Origin: Mesostigma viride
Taxonomy: Eukaryota > Streptophyta > Mesostigmatophyceae > Mesostigmatales > Mesostigmataceae
Reading direction: 5' to 3'
Length of the DNA: 64,000 bases
NCBI GenBank assembly: GCA_009746045.1
Contig: RPFO01000072.1
Span: 6,102,697 to 6,166,696, forward strand
In this document: one piece after another, positions 55,209-64,000 of the stretch
Layout: each line of letters begins with the position of its first letter
Numbering within the stretch: position 1 is the first letter of the stretch
Made by a program: the position numbers and the translations under genes
Notes under the pieces: model-generated
Told to the model about the DNA's origin: nothing
Database searches by the model: none
Seen by the model: only the letters and a program-made list of their open reading frames with translations

Positions 55209-58200
55209 TCACCCCGACTGCGCTTTTTCCCTCCCCTTCCATCTCCTCCCCCGTCCCTCTCCCCCTCCCCCTCCTCCCATCTCCCCATCCCCATCCCCTT
55301 TCTCCCCCTCCGCCTGCCCCTCACCCATCCCGGGCGGGTGCCCCTCAGCAATATCCTCCTCCTCGTCCTCCTCGTCCTCCTCGTCCTCCTCGTCCTCCTC
55401 GTCCTCCTCCTCCTCCTCATCCTCCTCCTCCTCATCCTCCTCCTTCTCATCCTCATCCGCCTCCCCCTCTTCCCCCTTCTCCGAATCATCATCCTCATCA
55501 GACGAAGAATCGTCGTCGGAAAAGTATTTGAGGCCTTCCCACCCATCTTCAACAAGCCAATATTTGATAAGGCGGACCAGGCGCTTCCACCGGCGGATAT
55601 GGGCGGGCTCCCCGAACACCAGCAGAACTCTGCAGGGTCCCCTAAAAAGGGCGTTGGTCATCTTGTCAACCACATCCCACACGACCGGGCTCAAATGCGA
55701 GGAGGGTTTGGGAATGTTGCTCTCCTCCGGAATGCAGTCTGCGTCCCACTTGCGCAGGTTCCTCCACTTCTCGTTGCTGTCAGCTGCCAGGTCCAGCACA
55801 GCAAACGCCTGGTCCTCCAGCGACCGAGGAATTTTGTAATTCCCCGCGCACAACTCGTCCACCACCTTCGTCACCACCAGATCCTTTCTTTTTTCGTTTT
55901 CCTTCCATGTCATTGTCCTGTATGCGATCCAGTCGGATCCCATCCTCACCCCCTTCCAATCGCTGTAGGCTTCCAACCTTTCCTTCCACCCCTTCTTGGC
56001 CTTGGTAGTCCCCTCCTCCGCCGCCTCCTCGACCTCCTTCTCGACCTCCGCCGCCGCCTCCTGTGGCACACCCAGCAGATGTTTGGTCTTCACCCCCAAA
56101 TCGTCATACAAATGACGGGGGTGGGAAGCGAGCAGCCCTCTCGGGAACTTCCAGTCCTTCTGGTCGACCACTTTCCTTTTAGCCGGCGGAAGGTCCCTCA
56201 GCGTGAGAATGATCGCCCTCATGGCCGTGACGACCACCCGCCAAAAGTCTCTGGTCAGGCGGCAGTCGGCGATGAACTTGTCGAGGTCCGTGGCGAAGGT
56301 GCCCTTCAGCTTCACGCCAAACACGTGCTCCCTCACCAATACGGGGTCGAAAGTCCCGTTTAGTTGTTTGCAAGCGGCCATCAGCTCGGGGTTCTCCAGG
56401 AACTTGATGTGGGCGAATTGCTTTGCCGCCTCTATCAAATTCTTGGCGACTTCCATTATTTTTATCAGGTTGCTGGGAGGGGCCTCACAGGACATGATCG
56501 GCGCTTGGATCAGGCTGTCGAAGTACTGGAAACTCGCAAGTTCCCGATGCGCGGTGAAAATGGACAGTTCGTGCGCCTTGTCTTTAGGGCGCGTGTCAAG
56601 GAAGTCTTGCCGAGCCGCGATATCCTGTGCGATCGCCGGCTTGCCGTCGACAGCGGGCTTCAAAGGGTCCTCACACCAGAACAGCCAGCGCTGCATGAAG
56701 TTCTTCTGGTCCGGCCCCCACTTGTCCGTCTCTTCAGCCCCTCCTGCCTTGTCGCCTGCGCCGTCCCCTTCGGCCTTGGCTTGCTCTCCTTTCTGCCAAA
56801 AGGGCTTCACAATCGCCCAGATCTTGCCGTACAGAGGAGTTGGGAGAGACACGCCCTTCCCTCTCTTGACGGGTCCATATGCCTGGTAGGCCCGGTGCAC
56901 ATCCCCCAGCGCTGAGCCCCACGTTGCCTTGGCTTGGGCTGTGTCCTCGGCGTTCATGGCGTTCCCGAGCTGCCTGACAACTTCGATCATCTTGCCGACT
57001 TGTTCGGTAACCTGCATCCCCGTAGGGCAACAACGCGCAGAGACACATCGACAGTCCTCCCAAATAAGCACAACTCAACTGAGAACAAGAATACGACTGA
57101 CAGAAACGCCGGCGGTCGCATCTTGACCAAAATATGGCATGCTAAGGTGGAACATGAAAACCCCTTATAGAAACGCCGGCGGTCGCATCTTGACCGAACT
57201 AATGGCATACTGAAATTAACACAAGAAAACCACTTATAGAAACGCCGGCGGTCGCAACCTGGCTTACCTTCTGTTCACGGATCTGCCACCAGGTCGGCAG
57301 GATGGTCTCACCCTTGAGCATCTGCACGTCCACCCCCCCGAAATTCGTCCAATCAGTTGCCCACTCCTCCAGCTTCGCCGCGGCCACGGTCTTCGTGACC
57401 TCCTGCTCCTTCCCTCCCCGCGCAACGACCCTGAGCTTTTCCGCCTTCATGAAACCATTCAGCATTGCCTGGTACCACACAGATCTTTGGTCCACCGTCA
57501 TATTGTCGGTGACCAGTTCGAATTTCACCGATTTGATGAGTGTGGTAAAGTGGTTCCCGTCCAGCACGAGAAAGCCGCAAATGGCTGGCGGCAACGGTGG
57601 CTTCTTCTCGAATGGAGCCATCTCCCAGGCGGACTTGCACAAACTGTCCAAAAGCGCGGCCTTTCTCACGTCCACGGGCTTAAGATCGTCCAGCAAATCG
57701 GCCCGTCCTGTCAGAACCGCGGTGGAAGCAGCTTCGGCCATTCCCTTGGCCGAGCTCGTTCGCAGGTAGATATCAATTTCTTCGTCAGTCATTGCGCGAG
57801 CGTAGCCAGCCTTCATTGTCCGTGCCCCCCCCATCTCCCCGAAGAGTTGCGCGAGCTGACGCTGGGTGCCTTCCTTTTTCATCCAGTCATGAAAAGTGTT
57901 GGGGCACCGGTCAGCCAAAAACTGGAACGAGTACCGCCACACAGGAATCACCAGCTTGTCGTGGCCGTAGTCGGACTCCGAGTTTGCAAAAATGGTGGCG
58001 TTCTGCTCGGCTCTAGACAGATGCAAGTCTCGTGCGAGGAGCTTCTGAGGCCCCACGAACAGGTTCCTTGTCCACACCCGATTTCGATGCACCAAGGCTT
58101 TGGACATCTCATCGAGGTCCCGAGGCTGAACGGCAAGCTGCTTCCGTAACCGTTTGCCCTTCGCGATCTCATCGTTCACATCCAGGATGTCATCATCATC

Positions 58201-59027
58201 CTGCGACACCGGGGACTTCTCCCATTTCTCAAGCAGAGACACGGGAGCATCCGCAACCTCCACCTCCTTTCCTTTCCCCTTTCCCTTCAGCGCCTTCCCC
58301 TTGTAGGTCGCAAGTGCTTCGGAGAGTCCCTTCTGGTGTTCGTCGACGGCAGCAGTCCACGTACTATCTATTTTCATGTTCTCGCGGCGCGCGTGCTGGT
58401 CGAGGCTGATTGAGTACAGGATGGCCGCGTGGGTCGCCCTCTCGGCCTGCACGTACTGCAGTGATGCGAAAAAATCAGGAAAGCATAACCAAAAGGAATA
58501 AAGTAAATGTCGATTGAGAAACGCCGGCCGTCGCAACCTACATGAAACCTGAACCTCAACATCAAAGCCCCCCTCACAACAGAGGTATACTTACCTCGTT
58601 CCCCTTAACAATGATATGAAAAAATCAGGAAAGCATAACCGAAAGGAATAAAGTAAATGTCACACTTGAGAAACGCCGGCCGTCGCAACCTAGATGAAAC
58701 CTAAACCTCAAGATCAGAGCCCCCCTCACAACAGAGGTACACTTGGCTCATTTCCCTCAACGATGCGAAATCAGGAAAGGAAGTAAGTGTTAGTCAAAAG
58801 GAAGTAAGTGTCACACTTAAGAAACGCCGGCCGTCGCAACCTACATGAAACGTGGACCTCAAGAACAAAGCCCCCCTCACAACAGAGGTAGACTTACCTC
58901 ATTCCCCTCAACCGCTGCTGCTTCAGCCGCTTTCTTCGACCCCTTCGCGATCTTCGGAGACTTGTCCGGCGGGCATCGTGTTCCTTCAACATCTTGATCA
59001 GAGTCTTGGCGTCCTTCTCCGTCACCG
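55209..59027 (-). CDS. Large unrecognised protein, 3' part (exons ~58898-59027, 57268-58455, 55209-57011)
   Basis: Two long exons join in phase 0 across the intron 57012-57267 (QIREQK | VTEQVGKMIEVVRQLG). Together they give about 996 residues; an upstream exon ending AAVEGNE at 58898 also fits phase 0. Visible features are a Lys-rich segment (KGKALKGKGKGKEVEV), a middle part with mixed helices (YGHDKLVIPVWRYSFQFLAD, RDFWRVVVTAMRAIILTLRD) and a C-terminal Asp/Glu run of about 50 residues, then a Gly/Glu tail. No catalytic or family signature is recognised. It is probably continuous with the gene segment at 59091-60585, but the joint near 59030-59090 is unresolved: three reading frames are involved. 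Confidence 0.6.
57012..57267 (-). repeat. Tandemly amplified intron with three copies of the 20-bp motif
   Basis: Between two confidently joined exons lie three ~68-bp units. Each has the 20-bp motif (57103-57122, 57170-57189, 57239-57258 on the + strand) followed on the minus strand by TATAAG.GGTTTTC and an AG. Each unit looks like a short intron in its own right. Confidence 0.75.
58456..58897 (-). repeat. Intron built of three ~150-bp units, each with the 20-bp motif
   Basis: On the minus strand each unit runs from a GTAAGT- or CCAAGT-type start through TACCTCTGTTGTGAGG, the motif (58518-58537, 58671-58690, 58821-58840) and a T-rich segment to an exon-like end (GAGGGAAATGAG, AAGGGGAACGAG). 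The exon border itself was therefore duplicated along with the intron. Confidence 0.75.
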
Positions 59028-59090
59028 TCAACAGTTTACACTTCCTCTCCTTCCCTTTGCCCTCGAACAGGTTCTCCTGCATCCACTTTA

Positions 59091-60585
59091 TCAAGGCCTT
59101 GGCGCTCGGGATTCCTCAGGCTGTGTGGCGCCATCGGGCCGGCACGCATTCTTCACGATCAACTCAGCGACTTGATGGAGAATCATCATCTGGTTCCGTA
59201 CCTCAGGTGGGGCTTTTCCGTTCTCACCTCGGCCACAACCCACTTTGCCAACTTCTTCAGTTGATAAGCATCCGCTTGCTCCTTAAAGCGTGTCATTTTC
59301 GCAGTATCGCCGTCGCTTCCACCCGCGCCCTCTGACACAGGCTCACCGACAGCGATAGCCCCCTCTCCCTGGAGATTTGCCCCACCCTGACGACCGGCTT
59401 CCTGCAAGAACATTATCAACGGAAGATTTTTAATGTAAGAAAAGTGTAAAGAAACGCCGGCCGTCGTAACTCTGTCCATTGAGGACGAACCTAAACTTTC
59501 GATTACTAAGTCAACGGTAACTTACCCTTCCCCCCTCTGCAGTGGAACCACCGTAAGATCCACTTCCCCTCCTGTCACCGCCCTCTTGCTGCTCGAACGG
59601 ACTTCCCTGTAAAAATAGCAAACGCGATTGTCCATTCACAAGAAAAAAATTACTACAAAAATAAACAAGGATATACGCACGCAAACCTTTTCAATACAAG
59701 TAAACCGGAGAGGAATCTGACGCACTCATGTACCTGGGTGCTTCCCGCCATTGAGCGGGCTTCTCTTGCACCAACATCCTCTTGCCGGCCCTGCGAACAT
59801 TTCAACGGAAAGTAAAAATCCGCTTAGTTGTCGGAAATGACATGTCTGGCGAATATTGCAAAAAAATGCGTATTGTATTTCACGACATCAATTTAATGGG
59901 CGGAGACTTACGAAGATCGGCCCGCCACCTTCCAAATTGCCCAGCGTCATATCGAAAACATCGAGGACTTCCCCTCCATCGACCCCCTTCCCCCTTCCCC
60001 TCTGCCGCGGCGGGGGCATATCGCCCGTCGCGACCGGCTTGGAAGTCGCGGGGGGATCCCTTGCGGTTGAGGGCACTGCGGCCGACTCGTGCACACTCTC
60101 CCCCCTCTTTTGGGCTACTGCGGCAGGCGCGGCATGGGAGGGCGCGGCGGCTACTGTCTCTGGCGCATTCTGAGCCAACCGACGCAACCTTAGCTCCTGC
60201 TGGAGCAGGGTTTCGAAACGAGGCATGAATGTGCGCTTGGAGGTATAAGGCACCTTGGCGACTTCAGGTTTGTCATTAAGGATGTCTTGGTACAGCGCGA
60301 ATTGCTGTTCACGAGTGCCATTCGCGAGTCGCTCAAACCGCTCAATCTGAATCCGCTTAACCGGATCGTCCACCATCTCAAGACCACCGTGGTACTCATC
60401 CTTCCCAGTGACCGCGGCAAAGCTGACACCAGATTCCACCATTGGGGGCGGCGTGCCCTCCCTTGCACGCTTGTGAGGAGGCTGTTGTGGGGAGGCGCCT
60501 TGGGCCTGAACTGGTTGCCCTTCTGACCCTTCCCCCTAGGGGGAGAGTCGCCGACCACCTGCGATGTAGGGCCGCCCTTTTCCAT
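59091..60585 (-). CDS. Unrecognised basic/Ala-rich protein, 5' part of a multi-exon gene
   Basis: Exons 60559-60585, 59912-60535, 59734-59790, 59526-59606 and 59228-59401 all join in phase 0, with a further piece down to 59091. The first intron (60536-60558) would be only 23 nt, and its removal links MEKGGPTSQ to GEGSEGQPVQAQG in frame. Features are a likely nuclear signal (PPHKRAREG), a helical block (RIQIERFERLANGTREQQFA), an Ala/Pro-rich middle, an Arg/Gly stretch and a C-terminal helix (KEQADAYQLKKLAKWVVAE). It probably continues into the exons at 55209-59027. No family is recognised. Confidence 0.55.
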
Positions 60586-60848
60586 CTGCAACACAAAACA
60601 AAAAAATTGGAAAAAACATACGAGTCAGCAGGAAGATGCGCCCCACGTCGCAACTCAATACAAAAAATGCATCATTATGTCAAGGTACAAACAACGTTAT
60701 AATTCAGAATGAACAGAGATTCATAACAAGAGAACGACGCACTAAAAGATGCGACCGCCGTCGCAACTTTCGTCAATTCACTCTCTATACAAACAACTCT
60801 ATGTCCCTCATAAAGAATCAATTGGCAAGGAAATGCAAAAAAATTCCG

Positions 60849-61541
60849 TTACCACCTCCGTCGACCCATAAGTGGTTCGCGAATGGGAAATCGCTGCTGA
60901 TTTTCGGTCGAGCCCTTCACGGTATTTTCGAAATCTCGAGGCAAGGTTGCGCGGAAGAGGGCCCCCTCAATCATGCGTGCGATCGGACTGGCCATGGAAA
61001 CGGATACCTGGTTCCTGGACTGCCTTGCACGGTCAACCATCTTGAAACTTCCCCGGAGAAGGAAATCAGACGTCAGACGGTTGAATATGCGAACGTCAAG
61101 ATTTGACCAACCCATCATCCATTCCACCACCTTCTCCGCGGCATCATGGAAGACCTGCCTCTCATCCGCCACTCCTCGAGACCCAAACACACAATCGGCC
61201 GTGTTATCGTCGTGCCTCTTAAGGCGAATGTTCACGTCCTCTTTGTCATCATCCATTTCCGACAGCCGAATTACAGCCCTTTTGGCTCCGTCCACTCCAT
61301 CCTCAAGAAGGACGTCCATCTGCGCCCCTCCCACACAATTGTTGTCAACGTATTGTTGCAAATGACGGGAAATCATGTCCTTTCCAAAAGCTACGATGTG
61401 TTCCCCACACAGACCCATGTCGGTAATTGACAGCTTTTTACATTTCCTATCCCGGCACTTCTTTTCGGGATCCTTCTCAAAAATCCGGAAAACAGCGTCC
61501 TGATATGGACGTCCCCTTATGTCGACCGTCAGACTGGACAT
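60849..61541 (-). CDS. Zinc-motif protein, paralogue of the neighbour at 61822-62689
   Basis: A 230-residue frame from ATG 61541. Near residue 30 it has KKCRDRKCKKL and then MGLCGEHI, a C-x4-C-x9/10-C-x2-H zinc-type motif, followed by an amphipathic helix (FGKDMISRHLQQYVDN). The same order occurs in the next gene upstream. The rest has no recognised domain. The ATG follows directly after a GTATGTT...CGCAG stretch of 19 nt (61542-61560) that looks like a tiny 5'-leader intron. Two copies of the 20-bp motif lie upstream (61657, 61797) and one downstream (60748). The function is unknown; a nucleic-acid or protein-binding adaptor is possible. Confidence 0.6.
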   Translation of the reverse strand: MSSLTVDIRGRPYQDAVFRIFEKDPEKKCRDRKCKKLSITDMGLCGEHIVAFGKDMISRHLQQYVDNNCVGGAQMDVLLEDGVDGAKRAVIRLSEMDDDKEDVNIRLKRHDDNTADCVFGSRGVADERQVFHDAAEKVVEWMMGWSNLDVRIFNRLTSDFLLRGSFKMVDRARQSRNQVSVSMASPIARMIEGALFRATLPRDFENTVKGSTENQQRFPIREPLMGRRRW

Positions 61542-61821
61542 CTGCGAAACCAGAACATACCGGCCGCGAGTAGTTTATATTATTAAAAAAAACTGGCATT
61601 TATTAAGTCATCTTCATCTATTTATGCGAGCTAAAATTTGAAGAAAATGCAACAAAGAAACGCCCTGGGGCGCAACTTCCTCAACAACCACTTTCTACGT
61701 ACAAACGAATGGCAATCACATCGACTACGATTGTCACTACATACGAATGTCCAGACAATATAATGTGTATGTAGAGGGGGGGCATTCAAGACCAGAGAAA
61801 CGCCGGCGGGCGCAACTCATA

Positions 61822-62689
61822 TCAATATAGACTGTCCCGCGACTCGTTCCACTCTCTGCAGGTTTTGCAACAACCGATCGAGCGAACTCTCGGAACCTCT
61901 TTCGCCGCCATTTCATCGACACGAGCGAACATCTCTTCTTTGGCGGCCACCAACTTTGCCTCCTTGTTGCCGGTGTCAGGATAGATTTCGGACCTCCTCG
62001 TCTTCATCGGGGCCACTCTCTCCAAATACTCTGCACACAGAGAATCCTGCTCCTCCTCCACAATCGCCTTCACGCCGGATACAATCGCTTTGGCTTTTGT
62101 TTCCACGCGAAAATCGAACTCTCGTTGAGTTATCAGCGGAATGTCGGCGAGTGCAAAACACATACGCCGATAAAGTTCGCTTACATCCGTGTCACGCGAG
62201 TCGGCAAAAGGTGTCGTCATCAAAAAGCATCTCAAGCTACTCCAACCATTTTCTTGGGCGCCGGCAACGTAGCCTCCCTTTGCCAAGTCCGCACCTGTCG
62301 CGGAGTCTTTGACTATCCAATCTTCAAGGAAAGTACTCGTCTCCCCTGGTGAAATCAAAATTTACACCCACGACCTCTCCGACAGTCATGTCCAGGCGAA
62401 GTCGCAGGGCCCCCCCCGCCAATCCAGGTCCGAGGGCGCCCGCCATTCCAAGTCCGCGACTGAGGGCATTTTCGATGTGACGAGAATGTTCTTCGTGCTT
62501 TCGGCAATACAAGTCAAATCCGAGAGCGGTTTTCTTGCAAGTGGACACATCACACTTGCGCGGCGCCCCTATTGAGCGAGCAACACTCTGAATGACAGTG
62601 GCAACCGCTTGGTGTTGTTGAAGTCGTTGCCAATCCTCCATCAGGAGGTGACTAGACGAATCGGACGAATCTTCCGTCGAACCGGACAT
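61822..62689 (-). CDS. Zinc-motif protein with a 22-nt intron
   Basis: Two overlapping frames (62689-62368 and 62345-61822) become one 281-residue protein if 62346-62367 is removed. That stretch is 22 nt, begins GTGTAA, is AT-rich and ends TTTCACCAG; without splicing the first frame stops at 62324 and the second is closed by the TAA inside it. The N-terminal part has a Ser/Asp-rich start, a helix (WQRLQQHQAVATVIQSVA) and a motif RKCDVSTCKK ... LYCRKHEEHSRHI (C-x4-C-x9-C-x2-H) shared with the gene at 60849-61541. Near the C-terminus lies CCKTC. A 24-nt GTATGTT...CGCAG stretch (62690-62713) sits directly before the ATG. The function is unknown. Confidence 0.65.
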
Positions 62690-62853
62690 CTGCGACAAGT
62701 TACGATAACATACCGGCCCCGGAAAATAAAATTCAAAAAACGTTTTGAAATTTTTTTATTGTACTTGTTTATTAATACGAAGGTTTAAATTTGGCGCAAA
62801 GAAACGCCCCAAGGCGCAACTTGTCGAACAGCAATATGGCGATAAAACATTAT

Positions 62854-63054
62854 CTATTCAATGTGCGATTGATGTGCTGAAACCTTCCAGACTTTGACAC
62901 TGTCCGGTATCACCGGACTCGGACGAGGAGTCGAGTCGGAAGCGAGCCAGTAATCCTCGACTATTTTTTTGATGTACAATGGAAGACTCCTTCCATTATG
63001 TCGAAGTGTGTCGGTCCTTTGCCTTTTGGCCAAACTCTCCTTAACCTCCACCAT
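62854..63054 (-). CDS. Small unrecognised protein or exon (66 residues)
   Basis: The frame starts at ATG 63054, three bases after a TACGCGCAG acceptor-like end, and reads MVEVKESLAKRQRTDTLRHN ... IVEDYWLASDSTPRPSPVIP before stopping at 62854. A copy of the 20-bp motif follows 34 nt after the stop (62801-62820). It could be a small gene or an exon that splices at GTTTCA (after SVKVWK) to the next coding block. Evidence is weak beyond codon content and context. Confidence 0.35.
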   Translation of the reverse strand: MVEVKESLAKRQRTDTLRHNGRSLPLYIKKIVEDYWLASDSTPRPSPVIPDSVKVWKVSAHQSHIE

Positions 63055-63155
63055 TTCCTGCGCGTAGGAGGAAAATGATACGTTATAAACATTAAACATT
63101 AAACATTAAATATAACATCATATAAACAAGTTATTACTCTACATTTCAAGTTTTT

Positions 63156-63911
63156 CTAAGAGGCAGAGCCGTCGTGGAAGTTGAAGGAGAAGTCGACATC
63201 AGACCCCATAGTTTTATCCAGTATCGTCGTCACGTTAACCCCCCACTTCACCCCTGCCAGCACCTCCCTCGCTTGCCTCAGACGTTCGCATCTATCCTTA
63301 TGCCTACTCCAGTCCGCACGCTGGCACTCCTCACTGCAATATCTGGCATCCCTACATCCTCTACACCACTTGATATGAGGTCCTGTTTCGCACCCACACC
63401 CCTCCTTGGAGCACTTTCGCGTACTACGCATGCGATCCCCATCCCTCACGATCGGGTCAGAGAGCAAGAAAAAGTTCATGTTGAGGGGTACTGCCCCTAC
63501 ACATGCATCAGCCCTCACGCGCAGAGAATGCGTAACATTCGGGTAAAATGCGCGCCCGTAGGTGCACCCAAGCTGAGCCCCTTCCTCTTCCCCCAACTCT
63601 ATCTTTGGCCCCTTTGTAATGAACGACACCAAAAGGCGGAACTCCGTCCTTGGGTCTATGGGCACTCTTAGATCCATCTGTGGTCTGAAAAAACCCTCTT
63701 GAATACAGAAGTTCATATCAGCTAGCTGGGCGTACATAATTCTCTCCATTTGGCTGAACGAATCAAACGCCAATAAAACGGCCAAGTGGCGGCCTGTCCT
63801 CTCCTGCGCGACTCGAACTTCCTCGAATATGACACGCGACAGAAAGCGAACTTGTTTGAAAACGTTTTGAAGGACGCTTCCGTAGACTTCATTCACGATC
63901 TCGGACTCCAT
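63156..63911 (-). CDS. MYND-type zinc finger protein
   Basis: A 251-residue frame from ATG 63911 (preceded by an AT-rich leader) to TAG at 63156. Residues 167-208 carry the MYND pattern: the first Cys cluster C167/C172/C174, then WCRGC, YCSEEC and HKDRC, which bind two zinc ions. The N-terminal 150 residues are helical with no clear domain (VLQNVFKQVRFLSRVIFEEV, RHLAVLLAFDSFSQMER). MYND fingers mediate protein-protein contacts in chromatin and signalling factors. No SET motif is seen, so it is not a SMYD-type methyltransferase. It is the first gene of the minus-strand cluster in this window. Confidence 0.75.
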   Translation of the reverse strand: MESEIVNEVYGSVLQNVFKQVRFLSRVIFEEVRVAQERTGRHLAVLLAFDSFSQMERIMYAQLADMNFCIQEGFFRPQMDLRVPIDPRTEFRLLVSFITKGPKIELGEEEGAQLGCTYGRAFYPNVTHSLRVRADACVGAVPLNMNFFLLSDPIVRDGDRMRSTRKCSKEGCGCETGPHIKWCRGCRDARYCSEECQRADWSRHKDRCERLRQAREVLAGVKWGVNVTTILDKTMGSDVDFSFNFHDGSAS

Positions 63912-64000
63912 CTTTTTCAGGGAAAAAACGAACAAAAAAATTCATAAACATTAATTTATTATTTTATAATAACAAGTTACTATTCCTCGGAATAGTTTTT

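Larger units (their letters stand above)
57103..62820. repeat. Dispersed 20-bp semi-palindromic motif GAAACG-N8-CGCAAC, 12 copies
   Basis: Copies on the + strand start at 57103, 57170, 57239, 58518, 58671, 58821, 59451, 60635, 60748, 61657, 61797 and 62801. The flanks are GAAACG (or GATGCG) and CGCAAC (or CGCATC, CGTAAC). The eight central bases vary (CCGGCCGT, CCCTGGGG, CCCCAAGG and so on), but several keep a CGCC/GGCG-type stem. Every copy is in an intron or spacer of the minus-strand genes and none is inside a confident exon. Confidence 0.9.

Noticed and set aside
55168-56363. Plus-strand Ser-rich and Leu-rich frames at 55.2-56.4 kb
   Set aside because: Antisense of the acidic GAG/GAC run and neighbouring exon. 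The minus strand joins across an intron in phase and has normal composition.

Overview
The window is eukaryotic nuclear DNA. Genes are split by GT-AG introns, coding exons are GC-rich with C/G in third positions, introns run from hundreds of bases to 1.5 kb with pyrimidine-rich 3' ends, a TGTAA poly(A)-type signal lies after one gene, and tandem repeats and L1-type retrotransposons are abundant. This, with a many-domain adenylate kinase of the kind known from algal axonemes, fits a flagellated green alga. That is an inference; the sequence itself does not name a species.

Layout. (1) 1-9,270 is almost entirely tandem repeat: 35-bp, 28-bp, 9-bp (CAGCACCAG), 9-bp (CAGTGCTTA) and 24-bp arrays, one after another. 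The long open frames here are by-products of repeat units whose length is a multiple of three, or of stop-free units. (2) 9,420-9,830 may hold a first exon on the minus strand. (3) 11,471-16,109 (+) is a four-exon gene for a membrane-anchored RING E3-like protein (TM, CxxC zinc ribbon, UIM, C-terminal RING). Its introns are full of minisatellites. (4) 16,950-27,700 is a nest of mobile elements. It contains an inverted-repeat foldback element; a complete 2-kb L1-ORF1-only element with an 11-bp target-site duplication, itself inside an older insertion with its own 11-bp duplication; two decayed reverse-transcriptase fragments; and two decayed ORF1 copies. Seven element ends share a small CTCC(C)/(G)GGAG hairpin next to a TTAA-type tail. 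(5) 29,761-52,609 (+) is one 26-exon gene of about 1,673 residues. It has an MGCGSS acylation-type N-terminus, an IQ motif, one degenerate adenylate kinase domain and six almost identical intact ones, each built from the same three exons (275, 192 and 127 nt). (6) 53,500-64,000 (-) holds a compact set of minus-strand genes: a MYND-finger protein, two related Cys/His zinc-motif proteins, and one or two long multi-exon genes of unknown function. These genes seem to use very short introns (19-38 nt candidates). Their introns and spacers carry a recurring 20-bp semi-palindromic motif, GAAACG-N8-CGCAAC.

The most unusual points are: the hexa-repeat adenylate kinase whose exons are homogenised while most introns are not; seven tandem decoy 3' splice sites before one of its exons; the ORF1-only retroelement with a 3' hairpin shared with RT-bearing relatives; and the motif-marked, short-intron gene cluster at the right end. 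All splice joints are by eye from reading frame, phase and GT/AG signals, with no transcript evidence.
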